Shown here: piece by piece, positions 1 to 6,629 of the stretch | Numbering within the stretch: position 1 is the first letter of the stretch | Layout of the letters: every line of letters starts with the position of its first letter | Origin: JADHLN01 sp965658435 | Lineage (GTDB): Bacteria; Pseudomonadota; Alphaproteobacteria; Rickettsiales; JABIRX01 | DNA length: 17,760 nucleotides | Assembly (NCBI GenBank): GCA_965658435.1 | Contig: CBFHSE010000034.1 | Location: forward strand, 1-17,760 | Direction: 5' to 3' | Made by a program: the position numbers and the translations under genes | The notes under the pieces: model-generated | The model's database searches: none | The model's input: the letters and a program-made list of their open reading frames with translations, nothing else | What the model was told of the DNA's origin: nothing

Positions 1-13
1 ATATTATACATTA

Positions 14-269
14 ATGCAAGAAAATAAAAAAAGAGTGATTATATTAAATCAACTCTTATCAAATGAAAGAGATTCTGTAAACAAATTAAGGCAGAATTAG
101 AAAAACAAGATTGTAAGGCAAGGGAAATCAAAATTTCTGATGCTGAGATTAAAACTATAGACGGAGAAGAAAGGTTATTTTTCAGGGCAAAGATATAACA
201 GATGAAGTCATAACATATGATGGTGTTTTAAAAAGGAGTTGGGATGTAGACATCAATTCACAGCGTGGA
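14..269 (+). pseudogene. Frameshifted 5' part of an ATP-grasp ligase gene
   Basis: Three frames read in succession give one coherent N-terminal domain. From ATG 14 the first frame reads MQENKKRVIILNQLL, a beta-strand opening typical of a pre-ATP-grasp domain, and stops at 98-100. The second frame continues with KQIKAELEKQDCKAREIKI and stops at 196. The third, entered near 183, reads QGKDITDEVITYDGVLKRSW and runs directly into the intact reading frame at 270. Each step fits loss of one base: one A in the A-run at 79-81 and one T in the T-run at 178-182. Adding two bases to 14-1202 gives exactly 397 codons, a 396-residue protein of normal ATP-grasp size. This is either a real pseudogene or homopolymer sequencing error. 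ATG 14 has no clear Shine-Dalgarno, so the true start may lie upstream of the window. Confidence 0.6.
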
Positions 270-1202
270 ATGAAGATACAAGAATTTTTGGAGGGTTTAG
301 GTTTATATGGAGATAATCCTGTTAAATCTCAAGAAGATTCACATTATAAATTTAAAATGCTTACAATATTGCAGGAATATTTTCCTGATATGATTCCACG
401 ATCAAAAATAATTCATAATAGTGAGGAATTAGAAGAATTTCTTAGTAAAAAATCAACTAGAGAAGAAAATACCACCCTAAATACTATCAATGAAGCTGCT
501 AATATTGTAGGTGATATGTATAGTTTTATAGATAATATGTTTCCTCCTAAGAAACAAAATAAATTACCTTCTAAACAAGCTTGTTGGGTGATAAAACCAG
601 AACATGGTACAGCTGGTAATGGTATTAAATTTATGAATAATGCTGAATTATTATCAAAAGCAGCAACATCAGAATTAACTTATCCGTTTATATTGCAAGA
701 ACGAATTATAGCTGACTTGTTCTTTGATGGTAATAATGAAAAAGACTCTAGCCATTTCAGAATAATATTATCAAGACAATCAGACGGTACATATGAATAT
801 TTGGGAGGTTTAAAAATTGGTAAAAGAGATTCACTAATATCTAATATAAGCTCTGATGCAGGTACATTAGTAACAGAGATACTAGATAAAAATGAAATCC
901 CTCCAAAATTACTTCAAGATTTATCTCGTATAGCAGCTGGATTTAATATAAATCAAACTGGATTTGATGTTATAAAATCTAAAGATGGTAAATATTATGT
1001 TTTAGAACTTAATGATGGACCTGGGGTTACTGGGCCTCTTTTAAATAAACAAAATCTAGTCGAAAAATATATTGGAAGTTTTGCTGGGCGTTTAATGCAA
1101 GTGATGCAGAAGAATAGTATAGATAGAACAAAAACATGGCTATCTTATTCAAATGAAGTAGATGATAGATTGAATAGTAATGTTGTTCAAGAAGTAGCAT
1201 AA
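270..1202 (+). CDS. ATP-grasp domain protein, C-terminal part of a disrupted gene
   Basis: This 310-residue open frame carries the ATP-grasp core. ATP-grasp enzymes join a carboxylate to an amine or thiol through an acyl-phosphate. Visible elements are the WVIKPEHGTAGNGI strand and loop (K109, glycine-rich), the adenine-contacting LQERI (E144), HFRII (R164), GFDVI (D233) and the metal-binding LELNDGPGV (E246, N248). The first 50 residues resemble the end of a pre-ATP-grasp domain (IQEFLEGLGLYGDNP, then a P-x-S strand). The frame is open back to 153, and residues encoded upstream of M270 continue the fold, so M270 is probably not the original start; only a weak GTGGA precedes it. The substrate cannot be named: peptide, amino-acid or glutathione-like ligases all fit. 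A bufferin operon follows after 122 bases on the same strand, but the gap gives no evidence that this gene belongs to it. Confidence 0.7.
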   Translation: MKIQEFLEGLGLYGDNPVKSQEDSHYKFKMLTILQEYFPDMIPRSKIIHNSEELEEFLSKKSTREENTTLNTINEAANIVGDMYSFIDNMFPPKKQNKLPSKQACWVIKPEHGTAGNGIKFMNNAELLSKAATSELTYPFILQERIIADLFFDGNNEKDSSHFRIILSRQSDGTYEYLGGLKIGKRDSLISNISSDAGTLVTEILDKNEIPPKLLQDLSRIAAGFNINQTGFDVIKSKDGKYYVLELNDGPGVTGPLLNKQNLVEKYIGSFAGRLMQVMQKNSIDRTKTWLSYSNEVDDRLNSNVVQEVA

Positions 1203-1324
1203 ATATGGCTAGATATAACTCCACCTAATAATGTCTCACATCCTAGCAGATAATTAATAAATATTTTATTTAAAATTAATAAATTTTATGTAATTAATTA
1301 AGTTAAATTAATTTTGAGGCTCGT

Positions 1325-1615
1325 ATGAAGAAAAAATTGACAATAACTACTGCAACTTTAGCTGCTTTAATTGCTCAATCTAATAACATATCATTTGCAG
1401 CTACTAATGCTAAAGAGAAATGTTATGGTGTCTCCAAGGCAATGATGAATGATTGTGCTGCTTATGATGGATCTCATTCATGCGGAGGACAGGCAAAAAT
1501 TGATTCTGATCCTGGTGAGTGGATTTACCTTCCTAAAGGAATTTGTAATAGATTAACTAATGGTTCTTTAACTGGAAGATTAATGACTGCAGAAGAAAAA
1601 AATAATAAATCTTAA
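1325..1615 (+). CDS. bufA: Bufferin precursor BufA (DUF2282 family)
   Basis: This is a 96-residue secreted precursor of the DUF2282 family, the substrate of MNIO (DUF692) enzymes. Residues 1-26 form a Sec signal peptide: KKK, a hydrophobic stretch, then SFA-A near residue 25. The mature part has the family pattern EKCYGVSKA, NDCAAYDG, HSCGGQA, then W-x-x-LPKGIC, giving four cysteines at C33, C44, C53 and C73. In studied bufferins and the Haemophilus relative, core cysteines become oxazolone/thiooxazole-type heterocycles and the product binds copper in the periplasm. Which cysteines are modified here is inference. GAGG at 1316-1319, five bases before the ATG, is one of the clearest ribosome-binding sites in the window, fitting a highly translated product. 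The upstream 122 bases are very AT-rich with no confident promoter or metal operator. The first gene of a four-gene operon. Confidence 0.9.
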   Translation: MKKKLTITTATLAALIAQSNNISFAATNAKEKCYGVSKAMMNDCAAYDGSHSCGGQAKIDSDPGEWIYLPKGICNRLTNGSLTGRLMTAEEKNNKS

Positions 1616-2074
1616 ATGCTTGATTCTATTATTTCGCTAAATAATAAATTTATTGTTTTTTTTAGGGTAAAATTTTTTACCTCTATTATTAAAGATATAT
1701 CTCTTTTTGTTACAAGATTTTGGATTTTTGCTATATATATAAAATCTGCTCTTATTAAATCTAAAGATTGGGATAGAACTTTTTTAATATTTTCTGAACA
1801 TTATAATTTGCCTATTTTAGGATATATATTACCGGCTATTTTATCATTTATTATTGAGGTGTTTTTTTCTCCTTTTATATTATTAGGGTTATTTTCTCGA
1901 TTTTTTATTATCCCTCTTTTATTAATGACCTTAATTATCCAGTTATTTATATTTTCTAGCGTTATGCATATTTATTGGATTTTAATGATGTTTTTTATTA
2001 TTGCTTATGGTTCAGGAAAAATTTCTCTTGATTATTTATTAATAAGGAAAACTCCAATTAAACATATTGGCTAA
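1616..2074 (+). CDS. DoxX-family inner-membrane protein of the bufferin operon
   Basis: This 152-residue hydrophobic protein has about four predicted membrane helices. The DoxX pattern is clear: IYIKSALIKSKDWDRT, then the F-x-x-x-Y-x-LP segment (FSEHYNLPILG), a long helix around IEVFFSPFILLGLFSR, and the C-terminal GSGKISLDYLL. DoxX proteins are common in bufferin operons (GigD in the Caulobacter gigABCD set, as I recall), with a proposed membrane redox or quinone-linked role; the exact function is unsettled. The start codon directly abuts the bufA stop, so translation is probably coupled. No independent Shine-Dalgarno is visible. Here doxX is the second gene, before bufB, not last as I recall for Caulobacter. 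The family assignment is strong, the role inferred from context. Confidence 0.85.
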   Translation: MLDSIISLNNKFIVFFRVKFFTSIIKDISLFVTRFWIFAIYIKSALIKSKDWDRTFLIFSEHYNLPILGYILPAILSFIIEVFFSPFILLGLFSRFFIIPLLLMTLIIQLFIFSSVMHIYWILMMFFIIAYGSGKISLDYLLIRKTPIKHIG

Positions 2075-2871
2075 TGTATGGTATTTCATTAAAAGAAGAA
2101 TATTTTTCTTTTATATTAGATAATAATCCTCAAATAGATTTCTTGGAAATACATGCTGAGAATTTTTTTTGCTTTGATGCGAGTAGAAATAAATTATTAT
2201 ATGAAATAAAGCAACATTACTCTCTTTCTATTCACTCGGTTGGTTTATCATTAGGATCATCTGCAGATTTAGATTTAGAACATTTAAATCAGTTAAAAAT
2301 ATTATGCGATAAAATAGAACCAATATTAATCTCTGATCATTTAAGTTGGTCTAAATATAATAATTTTGATTTTAATGATTTATTACCTTTGATTTATGAT
2401 GATGAATTATTAAATTTATTAGCTACTAAAATAAATAAAGTACAAAATATTCTTGGCCGTAAAATTTCTATTGAAAATCCTGCTAGATATATAAATTTTA
2501 ATTGTAGTAAATATGATGAAACTGATTTTATCAATAAATTAATTGATAAAACTAATTGTTATTTATTAATGGATTTAAATAATTTATTAATCAGCTCTCA
2601 TAATATTAAATTTAATCCAATTGATTATATAAATAAAATTAACCCTGATAATATCCAAGAAATTCATATAGCAGGTTCTCAATTTCTAAAGGATAAAAAT
2701 ATTTTTATTGATACTCATAATTGTCATATCTCAGATGAATTATTAAATTTATTTAAAGCTACCAATATAGCTAATGATAAATATATTCTTTATGAATGGG
2801 ATAATAATTTACCAAATATTAATGTTTATCTGGATGAAATTAAAAATTTTAAATTACTAAATAATGAATAA
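2074..2871 (+). CDS. bufB: BufB, DUF692 multinuclear non-heme iron oxidase (MNIO)
   Basis: This 265-residue TIM-barrel enzyme is of the DUF692/MNIO family (MbnB and BufB relatives), which uses a multi-iron centre and O2 to rearrange cysteines of a precursor peptide. The metal-ligand motifs appear in order: FLEIHAENFF (about 23-32), LSIHSVGLSLGS (H54), ISDHLSW (D88, H89), SIENPARY (E134, N135), LLMDLNNLLISSHN (D167, N169, H176), EIHIAGSQ (H198), DTHN (D213, H215) and YEWDN (E241). All candidate ligands seem present, so the enzyme should be active. The family's usual SEHLSW is SDHLSW here. It is slightly shorter than typical members (about 280) because the N-terminus begins at the GxxL strand. 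The start overlaps the doxX stop by one base (TAATG), and the gene overlaps bufC by eight bases. The substrate should be the BufA peptide at 1325-1615. Confidence 0.93.
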   Translation: MYGISLKEEYFSFILDNNPQIDFLEIHAENFFCFDASRNKLLYEIKQHYSLSIHSVGLSLGSSADLDLEHLNQLKILCDKIEPILISDHLSWSKYNNFDFNDLLPLIYDDELLNLLATKINKVQNILGRKISIENPARYINFNCSKYDETDFINKLIDKTNCYLLMDLNNLLISSHNIKFNPIDYINKINPDNIQEIHIAGSQFLKDKNIFIDTHNCHISDELLNLFKATNIANDKYILYEWDNNLPNINVYLDEIKNFKLLNNE

Positions 2872-3559
2872 TAATTTTCAAAGAGCATTAAGAAACTATA
2901 TATTATTTGATGATTTAGAAGTTTTTAAATTTGTAAATGAAGATAAAAGGGATAATTTAGAAATTTATAAAAATAATTTTTACGGTTTTAGGTTAAATTT
3001 TATATCTAAGCAATATTCTCAAACTAAATTACTCCTTGGTGATGCATATTTTATCCAATATGCAAAAAAATTTGTAAATTTATTCAAAGAAGAAAATCTT
3101 TCTAATTTGCTGGATATTTTTCCAGATTTTTTAAAAGATAATATAAATCTCTCTGATCTTGATTACTTATATGAATTCTTACTTTTAGAAAAATTAATTG
3201 CCTCACTTTATAATCAAAAAGATTTAGAAATAGAGCATAATAAAAATTTAAATAATGAAGTTTTAGAGAATGCTAATTTCAAATTAAAAAATAATGTATT
3301 TTTATATAAAGCCTCATACAATATTAAAGATATATGGTGCTACATAGTTGATATTAGTAAGGATCATAAAAAAACACCCGCCCCTAAAGTTATAAAGGGA
3401 AATTTTTATCATCTAATTACAAAAAAAGATAATATTATGATATTATCATTATCTAAAAAGGAGTTTGACATACTCTCTAAGAATAATATTAAACTTAATG
3501 AATTGGAAGATCCTAATAAGTTTTTGTTAGATTACTTTATTTTTTTGGATATTTGTTAG
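2864..3559 (+). CDS. bufC: BufC, DUF2063 partner of the MNIO enzyme
   Basis: This 231-residue protein has the DUF2063 fold in its N-terminal half: FQRALRNYI, then LEIYKNNFYGFRLNFI (the family's 'iYrnN' helix), a LLGDAYFIQYAKKF helix, and FPDFLKD followed by LDYLYEFLLLEKLIASLY. Pfam labels the domain 'putative DNA-binding', but in MNIO systems it is the partner that binds or presents the precursor to BufB. The C-terminal half (about 135-231) is lysine- and asparagine-rich beta sequence that may serve as a peptide-recognition domain. It overlaps bufB by eight bases, suggesting coupled translation and a 1:1 complex. Its 3' end overlaps the convergent DUF2335 gene by 23 bases, leaving no room for a separate terminator. 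The family match is good, though the sequence has diverged under AT pressure. Confidence 0.85.
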   Translation: MNNNFQRALRNYILFDDLEVFKFVNEDKRDNLEIYKNNFYGFRLNFISKQYSQTKLLLGDAYFIQYAKKFVNLFKEENLSNLLDIFPDFLKDNINLSDLDYLYEFLLLEKLIASLYNQKDLEIEHNKNLNNEVLENANFKLKNNVFLYKASYNIKDIWCYIVDISKDHKKTPAPKVIKGNFYHLITKKDNIMILSLSKKEFDILSKNNIKLNELEDPNKFLLDYFIFLDIC

Positions 3560-3941
3560 TTTTTGTTGGATTTCTCTCTGCAAATCTTTTACGAGATTTA
3601 TTACTTATTAGAGAAATAATCTGAATCAAGTAACCAAATATAATTATTAAATAAGCAAGAATTTTATCATTAATCTCTTGATATGCATAAAAAGCTGCAT
3701 AAAAAATAATAATTAAATTAAATGAAAATAATATCTGACCAATTCTATAGTTAATTATATATGATGAAAGTGATCTATTTTCAAATTTATGTCTGTGATC
3801 TTGCTCAATATCAACCATATCAATTATTTTCTCAGCTGATCCAGGAGCAATTTGTTCATATTCTTCTAATATGTAGCTCGGAGGAAGAATGTTATTAGGT
3901 TTATTATTTCTAAATTTATTGTTGCTTTTTTTGTAATTCAT
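3537..3941 (-). CDS. DUF2335 family small membrane protein
   Basis: This 134-residue protein has a polar Asn/Lys-rich N-terminus, then the DUF2335 signature EYEQIAPGSAEKIIDMVDIEQDHRHKFE broken over about residues 27-54. Two membrane helices follow (about 70-88 and 95-112), and a basic tail (KSRKRFAERN) ends it. The PGSA-x-x-I plus E/D-Q-x-x-R-x-x-x-E pattern before two helices is diagnostic of the family. DUF2335 proteins are widespread in bacteria and phages but have no firm function that I know of. The gene is last in the leftward rhodanese-dnaA run. Its first 26 bases overlap the preceding 63-residue gene. The start has no Shine-Dalgarno, only an A-run. Its 3' end overlaps bufC. Confidence 0.75.
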   Translation of the reverse strand: MNYKKSNNKFRNNKPNNILPPSYILEEYEQIAPGSAEKIIDMVDIEQDHRHKFENRSLSSYIINYRIGQILFSFNLIIIFYAAFYAYQEINDKILAYLIIIFGYLIQIISLISNKSRKRFAERNPTKTNKYPKK

Positions 3942-4107
3942 TTTTTTTATTTTTTAATGTTTTTTTAATGTCATTTGCCACATATTGCCAATCTGAATAT
4001 AACGACCATTCAGTATTTTTATAGGGATTCTTGATAAATTTATCTAGGGTTAGAAACTGCCCTGATTTAAAGCCTGAAACAATTACTAATAAATATTTTT
4101 TTAGCAT
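3916..4107 (-). CDS. Hypothetical 63-residue basic protein
   Basis: I do not recognise this protein. It starts with a short hydrophobic segment (MLKKYLLVIVSGF) that could be a weak signal or strand, then KSGQFLTLDKFIKN and an aromatic stretch (TEWSLYSDWQYVANDI), and ends in a charged helix KKTLKNKKNELQKKQQ. It begins one base after the stop of the acidic protein upstream, preceded by a good AGGGGAAG ribosome-binding site inside that gene's last codons. This supports it being translated. It overlaps the DUF2335 start by 26 bases. The tight packing and ribosome-binding site are the main evidence that it is real. Confidence 0.55.
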   Translation of the reverse strand: MLKKYLLVIVSGFKSGQFLTLDKFIKNPYKNTEWSLYSDWQYVANDIKKTLKNKKNELQKKQQ

Positions 4108-4108
4108 T

Positions 4109-4750
4109 TTATCTTCCCCTACCCTGAGATTGACCTCCTTTTACCCTTGAATCAGCAATTGCAGATAAAGGACCTTTAGTTGTTCCGTCATTTCCAATAT
4201 CATTTATTAGATCTGCATTTATTCTTTGGGTAAGCTGAACCTGATTAATTGCTGGAGATTGAGGAGGGGAAATATCTTTTGATTGTTCTACATCATTTAT
4301 CTTAAGATCTTTTAATGGTTTTCTTGAAACAAACATATCCATTATTGTACTTAATAATTTCTTTTCCTTTTCTGCCTTAGATAAACTGCTCTTGCTTAAT
4401 CCTTCATTCCCAAGTGAGGGAGCAAGATCATTATTTTGAAAATTAGTTGCGTTAGATTTTTCTTTTTTTTTCTTTTGCTTTTTAATTAATCCAGAAAGAA
4501 TCTTTAATAATTTTTTGATCTTTTTATTATCTCTTTCCTTCTCAATATCTTCTTCAGATAATTCTTCTAGCTGAACATCTTCATTAGCTGATATTTCTTC
4601 AGATTCTTTTTCATCCTTAGTTTGCTTACTCTCTATTTCTTCCTTAGTTTTTTCTAGAAAATTTTTATCATCTTCAATTTGATTTATCTCTTTTGTATCT
4701 TTTTTTTCAAATGATTTTTTATAAATATTATTATCTTTATCTTCAGACAT
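4109..4750 (-). CDS. Hypothetical low-complexity charged protein
   Basis: This 213-residue protein has no family I recognise. Residues 1-75 are strongly acidic, rich in Glu, Asp and Lys (KESEEISANEDVQLEELSEE), and probably disordered or coiled-coil. Residues 76-97 are a lysine-rich helix (LLKILSGLIKKQKKKKEK). A Ser/Lys segment with a hydrophobic patch (LLSTIMDMFVSRK) follows, then a Pro/Gln-rich linker and a C-terminal segment ending GGQSQGRGR. The basic tail could bind nucleic acid, but that is inference. It lies 17 bases downstream of dnaA on the same strand and one base before the next gene, so it is probably co-transcribed with dnaA. The start ATG at 4750 has no clear Shine-Dalgarno. Confidence 0.6.
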   Translation of the reverse strand: MSEDKDNNIYKKSFEKKDTKEINQIEDDKNFLEKTKEEIESKQTKDEKESEEISANEDVQLEELSEEDIEKERDNKKIKKLLKILSGLIKKQKKKKEKSNATNFQNNDLAPSLGNEGLSKSSLSKAEKEKKLLSTIMDMFVSRKPLKDLKINDVEQSKDISPPQSPAINQVQLTQRINADLINDIGNDGTTKGPLSAIADSRVKGGQSQGRGR

Positions 4751-4767
4751 AACAAAATTAAATAATT

Positions 4768-6153
4768 CTAGCTATGATTGTGTATTAATTCTTCAATTTT
4801 TTCAATCTCATATTTTAAAATTAAATCAATTTTATTTAATTTTTCAATCTTTCTATATGCATGCAATATTGTAGCATGGTCTCTTGAGTAATATTTTCCT
4901 ATATCTGATAAGGATAATTTTGTAAGTTTTTTGCTTAAATAAATCGCTATATCTCTGGCAAAGACAATCTCTTTATTTCTTTTTTTAGATTTTATCTCTG
5001 ATACAGAAATTTTAAAATGACTTGAGATAATTTTAATTAAATATTCCGGGTCAATTATAAGGTTGTTTTTCTTAGCAATAAAATCTTTTATAATATCAGA
5101 GATATTTTCTTTGGTTACTTTTTCACCTAATACATCTTGATGAATAATAATTTTGTTAATAGCCCCTTCAATTTCTCTTACATTAGAGAAATATTGTGAT
5201 GCTAAAAACTCTATAATATCCCTTTCTATTTTATAGTTATTAATAGCAACTTTGTGATCAATAATTTTTTTTCTTAAGCTTTTACCAGGAGCTGAAATAG
5301 AGGATATTATACCTCCATTAAGTAATGATTTTAATTTATCATCTAAATTATGAAAATCATTTAATTTTCTATCACCAATAAATATTAATTTTTTATTATT
5401 AGCTAATAAATGATTAATTAAATTAATAATCTCTTGCTGAGTACCATTTTTTCCTTCAAGAAACTGAATGTCATCTAGAAGAAAATAATCTAAATCATAT
5501 ATTTTTTCTTTGAAGTTCATTAAATCTTTATTGGCAACAGATTTTGTGTAATAATATGAAAATCTCTCAGAGGTCAAAAATGTAAATGAAGCATTTGTTT
5601 TAGATATTTCATGCGCCAGAGCTGTTAGCAAATGGCTTTTTCCTAATCCTACTTTACTATATAGATATATTATATTTATTTCTGTTGAAATAGAGTTTTT
5701 TCTTAAAATTGACTGAATAGCCATTGAGGCTAATTTATTCTCATCTCCTATAGTAAAATTTTCAAATGTTAGTCTTGGATCAAGATTAGATGAAAATAGA
5801 TCTTGGTTATCATTAGATTTTTTATTAGAATCAAAATCATTTATATTATTTGCTTCTTCTATTTTTAATATTTCTTGATTTTTTTCTCTAACAATTAATT
5901 CAAGATTGACTATCTTTGGTTTAAAACTCTTAATAATATCTTTTAATTCATCATATGAATTAACTATAAGCCATTCTTTTATAAACTCAGATCTTACCGA
6001 TAAGGTGACTGACAAATCATCTTCCTCTTCATATTGCAGGCTATTATACCAACTATTAAATATTGATTCACCATGTATTGATCTTAATTCTTTTATAAAA
6101 GAATCAAATAAAAGGTTAAAATTATGTTCTGCTAGTTTTAACTTTGCTTCCAT
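4768..6153 (-). CDS. dnaA: Chromosomal replication initiator DnaA, divergent
   Basis: DnaA binds oriC, oligomerises with ATP and opens DNA for replication. I chose ATG 6153 (461 residues, normal size) because AAGG sits five bases upstream. An in-frame start at 6198 would add 15 residues inside the rhodanese gene. Domain I is about 1-85, with a charged linker to about 122. Domain III begins at DPRLTFENFTIG. Walker A reads SKVGLGKS (166-173), so the first P-loop Gly is Ser. Walker B is FLLDDIQF (D227, D228). The box VII segment reads KLKSLLNGG where DnaA usually has RLKSRFGWG, so the arginine finger (E. coli R285) is Leu277. The sensor II Arg in NVREIEGA is kept. Domain IV keeps the helix-turn-helix but reads IGKYYSRDHATILHA, one residue shorter than the usual FGGRDHTTV form. 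Identity is certain; normal ATP-dependent assembly is doubtful. Confidence 0.93.
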   Translation of the reverse strand: MEAKLKLAEHNFNLLFDSFIKELRSIHGESIFNSWYNSLQYEEEDDLSVTLSVRSEFIKEWLIVNSYDELKDIIKSFKPKIVNLELIVREKNQEILKIEEANNINDFDSNKKSNDNQDLFSSNLDPRLTFENFTIGDENKLASMAIQSILRKNSISTEINIIYLYSKVGLGKSHLLTALAHEISKTNASFTFLTSERFSYYYTKSVANKDLMNFKEKIYDLDYFLLDDIQFLEGKNGTQQEIINLINHLLANNKKLIFIGDRKLNDFHNLDDKLKSLLNGGIISSISAPGKSLRKKIIDHKVAINNYKIERDIIEFLASQYFSNVREIEGAINKIIIHQDVLGEKVTKENISDIIKDFIAKKNNLIIDPEYLIKIISSHFKISVSEIKSKKRNKEIVFARDIAIYLSKKLTKLSLSDIGKYYSRDHATILHAYRKIEKLNKIDLILKYEIEKIEELIHNHS

Positions 6154-6629
6154 GGTAACCTTGAATGTTTCCAACCAGAAATATTTCCTCTGTGACATTG
6201 CTCATCAACATCACCCTCAAAACCGTCACTGATATTATATATGTTTTGATAACCTAGATTTTCCGATATCTCTGCAGCCTTTCTAGATCTTACTCCACTT
6301 CTACAGATAAACAATAATATGCTATCTTTGTTAATATTTTCTATAGATTTTATTTGAAATTGAAAATCATTATTAAAAGACATTTCTGGATATTCAAAAA
6401 TAGGTATTTGAACATATTTAGATTTAAAACTCTCCAAATCTGGACAGCCTACAAATTGCCATTCAGCTGGAGTTCTTACATCAATAAGGTAAGAATTATC
6501 AGCCTCTAAATATCTTTCTATATCATTACTCAACAGTTCATTCATCACTTTAATTATTAACGGTATGGAATTGAATATCCTTGGTTTTTGCGCGGCATGA
6601 TCTTGTGTGAATAAAGGGTCATGTGGCAC
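6138..6629 (-). CDS. Rhodanese-like sulfurtransferase
   Basis: This is a single-domain rhodanese of up to 163 residues. The family moves a sulfane sulfur through an active-site cysteine persulfide. The core runs from SYLIDVRTPAEW to the active-site loop LFICRSGVRSRKAA (C109, with the Arg/Ser-rich CRSGVR loop) and the YNISDGFEGDVDEQCHRG strand. The C-terminus GWKHSRLPW matches alphaproteobacterial members. The start is uncertain. The longest frame begins with GTG at 6629 with GGA nearby, while ATG 6545 gives a compact 135-residue rhodanese. The extra 28 residues (MPHDPLFTQDHAAQK onward) come from DNA noticeably richer in G+C than its surroundings. It overlaps dnaA by 16 bases, so the two are probably co-transcribed. 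The donor and acceptor are unknown. Confidence 0.85.
   Translation of the reverse strand: MPHDPLFTQDHAAQKPRIFNSIPLIIKVMNELLSNDIERYLEADNSYLIDVRTPAEWQFVGCPDLESFKSKYVQIPIFEYPEMSFNNDFQFQIKSIENINKDSILLFICRSGVRSRKAAEISENLGYQNIYNISDGFEGDVDEQCHRGNISGWKHSRLPWKQS

Noticed and set aside
233..249. AAGGAG followed by ATG at 244, resembling a start site
   Set aside because: The ATG is followed at once by TAG. The bases are better explained as part of the frameshifted ATP-grasp coding sequence.
1203..1252. Tiny frames after the ATP-grasp gene (ATG 1205, eight codons; ATG 1231) as possible graspetide precursors
   Set aside because: Very short, no ribosome-binding site and no repeated core motif. Expected by chance.
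5906..6232. A 108-codon plus-strand frame opposite dnaA
   Set aside because: It is the antisense of the dnaA 5' region with no family motif. dnaA is unambiguous on the minus strand.
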